Origin: Flavobacteriales bacterium UBA1993
GTDB taxonomy: Bacteria; Bacteroidota; Bacteroidia; Flavobacteriales_G; Salibacteraceae
Direction of reading: 5' to 3'
DNA: 40,850 nt
NCBI GenBank assembly: GCA_002336485.1
Contig: DDCZ01000033.1
Span: 1 to 40,850 of the forward strand
The position numbers and the translations under genes were made by a program. The notes beneath the pieces were generated by a model. That model was not told where the DNA came from and did not search any database. It was given only the letters and a program-made list of their open reading frames with translations. Of this stretch, positions 17,997 to 25,579 are shown piece by piece; within the stretch, counting starts at the first letter, position 1, and each line of letters opens with the position of its first letter.

Positions 17997-19616
17997 ATGA
18001 AAACAGTACTAACACTTCTATCCGCATTATTGATTTCGACCCCGTGTCTTAGCCAGGAAATCGAAACCATTCTGGCCCTAACGCCAGTAAAACAAGAAAA
18101 GCGTTCCCCAATAAGCGAAAACCGGGAATTCTTCATTCAGACGCCGTTTGCAAAACCATTGATTATTGATCAAAGCGACCAAAGTCAAATCATCGAAGCC
18201 ACTGTATTGAAGGTAGAACTGGTTTATACAGCCTATCGATCTGAAGCTTCATTTGATCAAAACGCTCTAAACGAGAAACGGCTGCTTTCGCTTCAGGCTC
18301 AGATACCAAGTCTCTTTTCTGACTACTCGATCGAGTGGAAGTTGGTGGAGCAGACCGGCTGTAACTCGCCAGCCACATGTAACAAGCTTTTTCACGGCTT
18401 TATCGTCACCACGCGTGCACCATACACTGAAGAAGACATGAAGGAAGAAATGGCTTTTCTGGATGAATTGTTTAAACCAGCACCGCCTGCACCCGAAGCG
18501 GACAAAGTCAAGGTTGCTCCTAGCGATTCAATCATGCCAGAAAAGGCAATCATCTACTCTGAATTGAACCCCGCTGATGTGAAGTTGGCTCCTGAACCTG
18601 CGCCTGACTCAAAGGGATTCACCCCAGCGTATTATCCAACAGGAAACATCGGCCTACTTTCCAGGTTGAACTATTACCTTGGAAGACCAAGCAAGGCAGA
18701 TCCGGAAGAAGTGTATTATGCGCGCCTCACAATTGATCAGAAAGGACAAGTGCACTCAGTGGAACTGCGGCTTGAAGAAGGCAAGGGTAAAAGCGCTACC
18801 GCATTGCATAAAGAATTGGGAGCAGGAAAATGGAAACCAGCGCGTATGGGCACCACTCGGGTGGTAGACCAGGTTGAACTTAAGCTGATCGTAAGTCATC
18901 GCGGTGTGGGAATGGAGGTTGACGGCATGTTCGTGGAAACACCAAGAAAATCAGGCTCTGGCCTTCTTCGACAAGTCTTGCGCGACTCCACCTTGTTGGA
19001 GGTTTTTGCGCGTCATGACGACTGGAACGATATGTCTATAGTTGGTGATCTTACGGGAAGCATGTCTCCATATACAGCGCAAATCTTACTCTGGCATAAA
19101 TTAAACGTAGAATCGAATACATCCCGCACGAAGCACTTCACCTTCTTCAACGACGGAGACAGTAAACCGAACAAGTCAAAAAAGGCAGGCAGCACTGGCG
19201 GCATCTATCATGACATTGGGGACTCTTTTGAGGACGTGCAGAAATTGGCGAAAAAATGCATGTCGGGCGGCAATGGTGGAGACACCGAAGAAAACAACAT
19301 TGAGGCGCTTATATCGGCCATGAAGAACTGTCCAGAGTGCAAGGAGTTTGTACTCATAGCTGACAATTTCGCCACGCCGCGAGATATGAAATTGCTGGAT
19401 CAAGTAACAAAACCCGTTCGCGTCATTGTCTGCGGTGGCGGGTCAAACATCAATCCGGCCTACCTCCAGATCGCATATAAAACAGGCGGATCCGTGCATA
19501 CATTGAAATCAGATTTGGATGAATTGGTGGATAAGTCTGAAGGTTCCAAATTTGAATTTGAAGGCGTATCCTATCAGATCAAAGCGGGCGAAATTGTGCC
19601 GCTTAGTCGAATGTAA
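17997..19616 (+). CDS. Secreted protein combining a TonB C-terminal-like region with a VWA-like domain
   Basis: The ATG at 17997 gives 539 residues with a signal peptide (MKTVLTLLSALLISTPCLSQ); a TTG at 17991 would add two. Residues 155-205 are Pro/Ala/Glu-rich like a TonB linker. Residues 239-298 (Y-Y-A-R-L-T-I-D-Q-K-G-Q-V-H...G-K-W-K-P-A) resemble the TonB C-terminal domain. From about 335 there is a von Willebrand A-like domain in which the metal-site motif is Asp351-L-T-G-S-M-S rather than D-x-S-x-S, with a possible second metal loop at G-G-N-G-G-D-T-E-E-N and a final strand RVIVCGGGSNINPAYL. There is no membrane anchor or sorting domain. The domain calls are from pattern only, and the function is unknown. 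Confidence 0.7.
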   Translation: MKTVLTLLSALLISTPCLSQEIETILALTPVKQEKRSPISENREFFIQTPFAKPLIIDQSDQSQIIEATVLKVELVYTAYRSEASFDQNALNEKRLLSLQAQIPSLFSDYSIEWKLVEQTGCNSPATCNKLFHGFIVTTRAPYTEEDMKEEMAFLDELFKPAPPAPEADKVKVAPSDSIMPEKAIIYSELNPADVKLAPEPAPDSKGFTPAYYPTGNIGLLSRLNYYLGRPSKADPEEVYYARLTIDQKGQVHSVELRLEEGKGKSATALHKELGAGKWKPARMGTTRVVDQVELKLIVSHRGVGMEVDGMFVETPRKSGSGLLRQVLRDSTLLEVFARHDDWNDMSIVGDLTGSMSPYTAQILLWHKLNVESNTSRTKHFTFFNDGDSKPNKSKKAGSTGGIYHDIGDSFEDVQKLAKKCMSGGNGGDTEENNIEALISAMKNCPECKEFVLIADNFATPRDMKLLDQVTKPVRVIVCGGGSNINPAYLQIAYKTGGSVHTLKSDLDELVDKSEGSKFEFEGVSYQIKAGEIVPLSRM

Positions 19617-19659
19617 TGGACAGTCGCGCATTCTTACCTCAAGTCTTAATAAAGGTTGA

Positions 19660-19667
19660 TAGATTTG
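19660..19667 (+). promoter_or_regulatory. -7 promoter-like box four bases before the propeller-like gene
   Basis: TAGATTTG is an exact TAnnTTTG match, and the ATG at 19672 starts four bases later. No TTG is seen 19 bases upstream, so confidence rests on the -7 box and on the same spacing seen at other genes. Confidence 0.4.
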
Positions 19668-19671
19668 AATA

Positions 19672-21066
19672 ATGAAAATCTGGCACCCTTCATTCCTAAC
19701 ACTCATTCTCTCAATAACGATCAACGCAAGTTTTGCGCAGCATTGGTCGCGTATTGGAACAGGTGCAAACGGCACCGTCTATTCCCTACAAGCTTTTGAT
19801 GACGGGCTATCCGTAGCGGGTTCTTTCAAGCAAATCAATTCATTTAATCGGATAAACCATTGTTTGATCCGAGAGAATTTTCTCGACAACTACACCTACT
19901 TCTTCACCTACGCCGATGATTTTAACACCAATGCCTCGAGCACGGGAACGCTAAATTCCGTGATTCGATGTGTAGCAGCCGATGGCAGTAACTTGCATGT
20001 TGGCGGTCAATTCTTACACCCAAAATTTGAGGCGAACGTAGGTGTCGGACACCTCGAAATCGATAAGGTAGAAGACACAACAGATTTCATCGGATATGCC
20101 AACCAAGTAGCGGATAGTCAAACCGTTTATTGCATGAAGACCTTTGGAAGCGCACTCTTTTTTGGTGGCGATTTTCAATCCCTTAACGGACACGACTTTA
20201 TTGCTCAGATTGATTTAGCCTCAACATCTCCGTTTCAAGTAGAATCCGCCGGAAACCAAATCACAGGATCGGTTTACTGCTTGGAGGAATTCAACAACAC
20301 CTTGTATGCGGGAGGTAATTTTCACGCAAGCGACACTGATACAGTTTATCAAAGCTATTTGGCTCAATGGAACGGATCTGACTGGGAAATGATTGAGAAA
20401 GGACTTAATGGTCCTGTGTATTCGATGACGGTTTTTGACGAGACGCTGATCATTGGTGGATCATTCACGGAGGCAGATAGCGTGGCTCATGCCCGAATTG
20501 TTTCGTGGGATGGAACAGACTTCGAATCCATCGGAATGGGATTTACAGACTCCACCGACACCGTATTTTCTCTGTCCATTTATAGCGACACGCTATACGC
20601 TGGTGGCCGATTTACATCAAGTGGGGCCACAACACTAAAGAACATTGCCAAGCTGAATGGAACTGAATGGGCGTCCGTTGATGATGGTATCAACGGTCCT
20701 GTGTACGCTATGGAGCCATATCGTGGACGATTGTACATTGGAGGTAACTTCACCAAGGCCGACGCGCTTATCAGCCGCAACATCGTTTCCTATAACAATG
20801 GAAAGGAATCACTAGGCATTGCAAACCACCCTAACTCAGAAGTGCGCATTTGGCCTAACCCAAATCAAGGCACCATTCACATTGATGGATTAGATCAAGA
20901 TTCGCAAATCCTACTAGTGGACGTACTTGGAAATGTGCGTAGGAGTTTCACCAACGCGAGCGAGTTAACAAACGGCATAGAATTAAACGTATCGGCTGGC
21001 ACCTATTTCATTCACGTAATTTTGGATGATCAACCAACCCAAACCGATCGCATAATCGTCTACTGA
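19672..21066 (+). CDS. Secreted six-repeat propeller-like T9SS cargo protein
   Basis: The 464-residue protein has a signal peptide (residues 1-22, ending N-A-S-F-A). Six repeats follow, each with the core V-Y/F-x-L/M...L-Y-x-G-G-x-F: VYSLQAFDDGLSVAGSF, VYCMKTFGSALFFGGDF, VYCLEEFNNTLYAGGNF, VYSMTVFDETLIIGGSF, VFSLSIYSDTLYAGGRF and VYAMEPYRGRLYIGGNF. Six such units suggest a beta-propeller, as in other delta-60/kelch-like Bacteroidota proteins. The C-terminus V-R-I-W-P-N-P-N-Q-G-T-I...GTYFIHVI is a type A T9SS sorting domain. It is probably a surface or secreted binding protein; the ligand is unknown. Confidence 0.85.
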   Translation: MKIWHPSFLTLILSITINASFAQHWSRIGTGANGTVYSLQAFDDGLSVAGSFKQINSFNRINHCLIRENFLDNYTYFFTYADDFNTNASSTGTLNSVIRCVAADGSNLHVGGQFLHPKFEANVGVGHLEIDKVEDTTDFIGYANQVADSQTVYCMKTFGSALFFGGDFQSLNGHDFIAQIDLASTSPFQVESAGNQITGSVYCLEEFNNTLYAGGNFHASDTDTVYQSYLAQWNGSDWEMIEKGLNGPVYSMTVFDETLIIGGSFTEADSVAHARIVSWDGTDFESIGMGFTDSTDTVFSLSIYSDTLYAGGRFTSSGATTLKNIAKLNGTEWASVDDGINGPVYAMEPYRGRLYIGGNFTKADALISRNIVSYNNGKESLGIANHPNSEVRIWPNPNQGTIHIDGLDQDSQILLVDVLGNVRRSFTNASELTNGIELNVSAGTYFIHVILDDQPTQTDRIIVY

Positions 21067-21071
21067 TATCT

Positions 21072-21278
21072 ATGAATATTCTTCGCCTCAACTTTCTTGC
21101 TATCTCAATTCTATTCTTCGCTTCTTGCAACAAGTGCAAGGAATGCTTCCTGGTAGAAAAGACGGGAAGCAGCAAAGTTGAAAGCCCGGTTGGCGAACGG
21201 TGTGGACAAGAGATTGAAGATCTTGAGAAACACGATTTAGTTTGCTTAAGCGACGACTGCTATTATACCTGCAAATAA
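21072..21278 (+). CDS. Small cysteine-rich lipoprotein
   Basis: The 68-residue product has a lipoprotein signal with lipobox-like F-F-A-S-C. Six further Cys residues follow in the mature part (C-N-K-C-K-E-C, E-R-C-G, V-C-L-S-D-D-C and Y-Y-T-C-K at the very end), so up to three disulfides are possible. I know no family for it. It begins five bases after the propeller-like gene's stop codon and is almost certainly in the same transcript; a partner role at the cell envelope is possible. Confidence 0.8.
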   Translation: MNILRLNFLAISILFFASCNKCKECFLVEKTGSSKVESPVGERCGQEIEDLEKHDLVCLSDDCYYTCK

Positions 21279-21314
21279 GACGCTAACCTCACCTCTACTC
21301 GATTATAAATTCCA

Positions 21315-21344
21315 TTCGTCCGTAACGGTGAATCGATAACTTCG
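21315..21344 (+). promoter_or_regulatory. Possible promoter of mtaB (TTCG-N18-TAACTTCG)
   Basis: TTCG at 21315-21318 and TAACTTCG at 21337-21344 are separated by 18 bases, with one T-to-C change from the TTTG and TAnnTTTG consensus in each element. The ATG at 21356 is 11 bases downstream. Confidence 0.4.
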
Positions 21345-21355
21345 CAGTCGCGATT

Positions 21356-22675
21356 ATGAATCCATACAAAACCGTTGCATTTCACACACTTGGTTGCAAG
21401 CTGAACTTCAGCGAAACAAGCACCATTGCCCGTCTATTTGAGGAAGGCGGCTATGCGAAAGTTGGCTTCAACGAGCGGCCAGATATCTTCATCATAAACA
21501 CATGCTCTGTTACAGACCACGCGGACAAGAAATGCCGGAATTTGGTGCGCCGTGCAAAGAGCAAAAACCCCGACGCCTTTGTTGCCGTGGTGGGTTGCTA
21601 CGCTCAGCTGAAACCAGATGAAATAGCGCATATCGAAGGAGTGAACGTGGTCTTGGGTGCAAATGAAAAGTTCAACATTCTTGAGTACCTCGAAAAGCAC
21701 CCAACAGACGGTGTGGCGCACATTGAGAATGGACACATCAAGGAAGTGAAGGAGTTTATCCCATCCTACTCTGCTGGAGATCGAACCCGTACCTTTTTGA
21801 AGGTTCAAGATGGCTGCGACTATTTCTGCTCCTTCTGCACCATACCATTGGCGCGAGGCCGAAGCCGGAATCAGTCTATCGAAGAAACAATGAAAGTGGC
21901 GCATGAAGTAGCTGCCACTGGAGTAAAAGAAGTTGTACTCACAGGAGTCAACATTGGTGACTTTGGCCAGGGCGACGAAGAGAACTTCTTTGCGTTGATC
22001 AAGGAGCTGGATCAGATTGAAGGCATTGAGCGCTTTCGCATTTCGAGTATTGAACCAAACCTACTAAGTGACGACATTATCGATTTTGTTGCCGCAAGCG
22101 ACAAGTTTGTACCTCATTTTCACGTGCCGTTGCAATCGGGTTCGGATGAAATGCTGGCCTCCATGCGACGCAGATATCTCACGCCACTCTACACAGAACG
22201 AATTAAGCGCATTAAGGATCGAATGCCCAATGCGTGTATTGGTGTTGACGTGATCGTCGGGTTTCCAGGCGAAACGGATGAAGAGTTCATGAAGACTGTG
22301 GACTTCATCAAAGGTTTGGATGTAAGCTACTTACATGTGTTTACGTACAGCGAACGGGCCAACACAACTGCGCTTCGAATTGAAGATGTGATCCCAATGC
22401 ACGTGCGCCAAGAGCGCAATAAAATCTTGACGCAGCTCAGCCTCAAAAAGAAGCGTGCCTTCTACGAATCACAGATTGGCTCTACGCATGCCGTGCTTTG
22501 GGAAGCAAGTGAGAACGAAGGAATGATGCATGGGTTCACAGAAAACTACGTGAAGGTGGAGCAGCCCTTCGATGCTGAAAAAGTGAACCACGTCGAGAGC
22601 GTCTCGCTCACCGACATCAGCAAGACTGGACTAGTTTCTATCGGATTAGAGACAGACATGATGGTTGTTGAGTAG
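21356..22675 (+). CDS. mtaB: tRNA (N6-threonylcarbamoyladenosine(37)-C2)-methylthiotransferase MtaB
   Basis: This 439-residue radical-SAM methylthiotransferase converts t6A37 to ms2t6A37 in ANN-decoding tRNAs. The N-terminal UPF0004 domain supplies three cluster cysteines: Cys14 (T-L-G-C-K), Cys50 (N-T-C-S-V) and Cys81 (G-C-Y-A-Q). The radical-SAM motif C-x3-C-x2-C is at 154, 158 and 161 (D-G-C-D-Y-F-C-S-F-C). HVPLQSGSDEML and VGFPGETDEEF are further family motifs, and the C-terminal 60 residues form the TRAM-like region. The opening YKTVAFHTLGCKLNFSE favours MtaB over MiaB or RimO. It stands alone and is convergent with mutS2. Confidence 0.93.
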   Translation: MNPYKTVAFHTLGCKLNFSETSTIARLFEEGGYAKVGFNERPDIFIINTCSVTDHADKKCRNLVRRAKSKNPDAFVAVVGCYAQLKPDEIAHIEGVNVVLGANEKFNILEYLEKHPTDGVAHIENGHIKEVKEFIPSYSAGDRTRTFLKVQDGCDYFCSFCTIPLARGRSRNQSIEETMKVAHEVAATGVKEVVLTGVNIGDFGQGDEENFFALIKELDQIEGIERFRISSIEPNLLSDDIIDFVAASDKFVPHFHVPLQSGSDEMLASMRRRYLTPLYTERIKRIKDRMPNACIGVDVIVGFPGETDEEFMKTVDFIKGLDVSYLHVFTYSERANTTALRIEDVIPMHVRQERNKILTQLSLKKKRAFYESQIGSTHAVLWEASENEGMMHGFTENYVKVEQPFDAEKVNHVESVSLTDISKTGLVSIGLETDMMVVE

Positions 22676-22718
22676 TCGATTAAGCTGGTGCACGATTGTG
22701 ACGCTTGTTCCTTACTCC

Positions 22719-24833
22719 TTACACCACTTCCAAGTCGCTAACCTTGACCTTCGTTTTGAATATGCCAAACATGACGGTCGCTTCCGTGCCTTTCAGCTCA
22801 ATCACTTCGCCCTTATTTGATCCGTTCAGCATCTTGACTTCTGCGCCAACCGCGACGGGCTTGGCGGGTTTCTGAACTTCCTTTTTCTTCTGCTTGGCCT
22901 TCACCTTCGGGCGTACTATCGGTTCGTCCTTTTTCGTCTTCGCCACTTCTTGTTTCTTCACCAACTTGCTCTTCTCAATCGCCAAGAATTTGCGCACTTC
23001 TTCCAGCAAGTTTTTGTTGTGGCCCTTCAATCGGTAGCTATGTATAAAGGCCGACATCCGCTTTCCGTTGCTCAGGTCCTTGTTGTTCTTTTCAATCAAG
23101 TCCTTTTGCTTGTGCAAGCGGTGTGCATAATGATCGCTCAACGCATCCGATTCTTCCTTCGCCAACAAGGCCTCCTCCTCTGCCCGCTTCGAAGCCTTGT
23201 TTAGCTCCTCGATCTCCGACTTCTCTTTCTGCAGCGTGGCAATCAAATTGTCCATCTCCAGTTTATTCGAATCCAACCGCGTTTTCGCCTCCTCGATGAT
23301 CTCCTTATCTATCCCGTTTATCTGCGCCACTTCAAACGTGAACGAAGAACCAGGCTGCCCGACTGATAGCTCATACATCGGCTCCAACGACTCATGGTTA
23401 AACAGCATGCTTGCGTTGACTGCATTACGCAATCGTGCTGCCTTAAGCTTGATATTGGAATAATGCGTGGTGATGATTCCAAAGCTCTTACGGTTATACA
23501 GCGTCTCAAAGAAAACCTCTGCCAACGCCCCTCCAAGTTCTGGGTCTGAACCCGTTCCAAATTCATCCAATAACAGCAATGATCGCTTGTTAGCAACCTC
23601 TAAAAAGAACTTCATTCGTTTTAGTCGGTAGCTGTACGTACTCAGCTGATTCGCGATGCTCTGATTGTCTCCAATATCTGACAGCACGTGGTGAAACCAC
23701 CCAAACTTGCTAGATGAATCTGCAGGCACAAGCAAACCGCACTGCACCATTATTTGCAAGAGACCAACCGTTTTCAACGTGATGGATTTACCACCAGCAT
23801 TTGGCCCGGAAATGACCATCATCCGACAAAACTTATCTAAGTACAGGCTCTGCGAAATCGTATGGAGCCCAGCATCCTTGTTTGACAGAAGCAAAAGTGG
23901 ATGATAGGCGTTGATTAATTCAATGGCCGTATTCAACTCGAGTGCTGGGCGCTGGGCATCCATGCGCTGCCCAATGCGCACCTTGGCATTGATAAAGTCA
24001 AACTCGCACAGAATTTCTTGGTACGATTCAATCAGCGGTAAAAACCCACGAATCTTGTTCGTCAGTTGCAAGAAGATCTTTCGAATCTCGTTTCGCTCAT
24101 CATCGAGCAACATTTCGTACTCGTTGTTGAGGCCCATGTTTTCATGAGGCTCAATGAAGGTGAAATTGCCCGTTTTTGAAGTGCCAACTACGTTTCCCGG
24201 TACTTGACGTTTGTGACTAGAAAGCACGCTGAGCACACGCCTATCATTGATGTATGCCTCCAGGGTATCAGCCAAATATCCTTCACGGGTCAGCTTGCGC
24301 ATCACCTTTTCGAAGTTCTTGGCTATGTCTCTTCTTGTACTTCGAATAGATTGCCGAATGCGCTGCAACTCCGCTGAAGCCGAATCTTTGACTTGCATTC
24401 TATTGTCAAGCACCGACTCCACACTTTTAATAATCTCCTTGGTGTAATACGCCTGATTAATGAGTTGCGAGAGGTTTGGAAGTTCGGCTTCATTCCCTTT
24501 AAAGAATTCAATGAGATCATTTGTTAGCCTACTGGCATCCAGTAATCGAATGAACCCTTCTAGGTCGAGCACACCATTGGAAACGCCTAGTCGCTGAATG
24601 TCAATGGCCAAATCTTCAAACTCGAGTCGTGGAAAAGCGGCGCCTTCTTCTCTCACTTGAAGCAACTCGGATGCTAAATCCAATGCATGATTGGCCTCTT
24701 CAATTTTTGAGAACGGTTCTAACTCAAGCATGCGCTTACGTGCCATTTCAGTATTACACGCTTCACTAAGCATATATACCACGGAGCCGAATTCGAGGTC
24801 GTTGCTGGTTTGTTTATCAAACAGAGATTTCAT
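22719..24833 (-). CDS. mutS2: MutS2-type ATPase without a Smr nuclease domain
   Basis: The start is taken at the ATG at 24833 (MKSLFDKQTSNDLEF), giving 704 residues; the frame is open to 24875, but the extra 14 residues look unlike the family. It has the MutS core and clamp helices, then an ABC-type ATPase with Walker A S-G-P-N-A-G-G-K-S near residue 340, and Walker B LLLLDEFGTGSDPELGGALAE. A long charged coiled coil (IATLQKEKSEIEELNK...) follows, then a Lys/Pro-rich stretch, and it ends with a small beta domain (VKMLNGSNKGEVIELKG). MutS2 proteins commonly end in a Smr endonuclease domain; none is present here. In other bacteria MutS2 acts against recombination or rescues collided ribosomes; which applies here is unknown. 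Confidence 0.9.
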   Translation of the reverse strand: MKSLFDKQTSNDLEFGSVVYMLSEACNTEMARKRMLELEPFSKIEEANHALDLASELLQVREEGAAFPRLEFEDLAIDIQRLGVSNGVLDLEGFIRLLDASRLTNDLIEFFKGNEAELPNLSQLINQAYYTKEIIKSVESVLDNRMQVKDSASAELQRIRQSIRSTRRDIAKNFEKVMRKLTREGYLADTLEAYINDRRVLSVLSSHKRQVPGNVVGTSKTGNFTFIEPHENMGLNNEYEMLLDDERNEIRKIFLQLTNKIRGFLPLIESYQEILCEFDFINAKVRIGQRMDAQRPALELNTAIELINAYHPLLLLSNKDAGLHTISQSLYLDKFCRMMVISGPNAGGKSITLKTVGLLQIMVQCGLLVPADSSSKFGWFHHVLSDIGDNQSIANQLSTYSYRLKRMKFFLEVANKRSLLLLDEFGTGSDPELGGALAEVFFETLYNRKSFGIITTHYSNIKLKAARLRNAVNASMLFNHESLEPMYELSVGQPGSSFTFEVAQINGIDKEIIEEAKTRLDSNKLEMDNLIATLQKEKSEIEELNKASKRAEEEALLAKEESDALSDHYAHRLHKQKDLIEKNNKDLSNGKRMSAFIHSYRLKGHNKNLLEEVRKFLAIEKSKLVKKQEVAKTKKDEPIVRPKVKAKQKKKEVQKPAKPVAVGAEVKMLNGSNKGEVIELKGTEATVMFGIFKTKVKVSDLEVV

Positions 24834-24961
24834 CAGGAATGCAAAGAAATGAGCACAACTGATACAAGGCTCCATTCCGCACGATTAAATGCTGTAAAAG
24901 GTTCAAGCATCGTAAAAAGAAAATGAACACATTCGTGCCTCGAACACAAACAGAAATAGAT

Positions 24962-25456
24962 ATGGATAACCCAAAATGTTTTTTTGATGTAAGCGCTGAC
25001 GGCGAGGCCCTTGGCAGAATAGTAATGGAATTGCGTGCTGACGTGGTGCCAAAAACCGCAGAGAACTTTCGAGCACTTTGCACTGGAGAGCACGGCTACG
25101 GATACAAAGGCAGCAGCTTTCATCGCGTGATACCACAGTTTATGCTTCAAGGGGGCGATTTTACAAACCACAACGGAACAGGCGGAAAATCCATTTACGG
25201 AGATCGATTTCCTGACGAGAACTTCACGTTGAAGCACGAAGGAGCTGGAACGTTGAGCATGGCCAACGCTGGACCAGGCACAAATGGATCTCAGTTCTTC
25301 ATTTGCACGATTGCTACAGATTGGTTGGATGGCGCGCACGTAGTATTCGGATCTGTAACCGAAGGTATGGAAGTAGTTGAGGCTATTGAAACACTTGGGT
25401 CAAGAAGCGGACAGACTTCGAAGAAATTGGTGATCGAAGACTGCGGACAGCTCTAG
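24962..25456 (+). CDS. Cyclophilin-type peptidyl-prolyl cis-trans isomerase
   Basis: From the ATG at 24962 the protein is 164 residues (MDNPKCFFDVSADGEALGRI), the usual cytoplasmic cyclophilin length; a start at 24923 would add 13 residues that no cyclophilin needs. Catalytic-site motifs are present: FHRVIPQFMLQGGDFTNHNG with the key Arg, Phe and Gln, then GTLSMANAGPGTNGSQFFI and WLDGAHVVFG. It accelerates proline isomerisation during folding. There is no signal peptide, so it is likely cytoplasmic. The gene is divergent from mutS2 and is followed by a long perfect hairpin. Confidence 0.96.
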   Translation: MDNPKCFFDVSADGEALGRIVMELRADVVPKTAENFRALCTGEHGYGYKGSSFHRVIPQFMLQGGDFTNHNGTGGKSIYGDRFPDENFTLKHEGAGTLSMANAGPGTNGSQFFICTIATDWLDGAHVVFGSVTEGMEVVEAIETLGSRSGQTSKKLVIEDCGQL

Positions 25457-25466
25457 ATTCATACAA

Positions 25467-25498
25467 GGAATATGGAGGATTGATTCCCTCCATATTCC
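25467..25498 (+). terminator. Perfect 12-bp hairpin after the cyclophilin gene (possible terminator)
   Basis: Arms at 25467-25478 and 25487-25498 are exact reverse complements around an eight-base loop, starting 11 bases after the stop codon. No T-run follows on either strand, so it may act as an mRNA 3'-end stabiliser or processed end rather than a classical terminator. Confidence 0.55.
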
Positions 25499-25567
25499 AC
25501 TCAAAACTAAAGCCTTTGATAATTGAATGATTCTTCGCACCTATTTCGGAGCGAAGATGGCATCCAG

Positions 25568-25575
25568 TATATTCG
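25568..25575 (+). promoter_or_regulatory. Possible -7 box four bases before the DUF1571 gene
   Basis: TATATTCG differs from TAnnTTTG by one base. A TTCG lies 19 bases upstream at 25545-25548, and the ATG at 25580 starts four bases downstream. Confidence 0.35.
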
Positions 25576-25579
25576 TTCT

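Noticed and set aside
21434..21904. 156-codon minus-strand frame
   Set aside because: It is antisense to the radical-SAM core of mtaB.
24833..25339. Minus-strand frame of 168 codons across the cyclophilin gene
   Set aside because: It is opposite a gene with all cyclophilin motifs, is Cys/Ser-rich and matches nothing recognisable.
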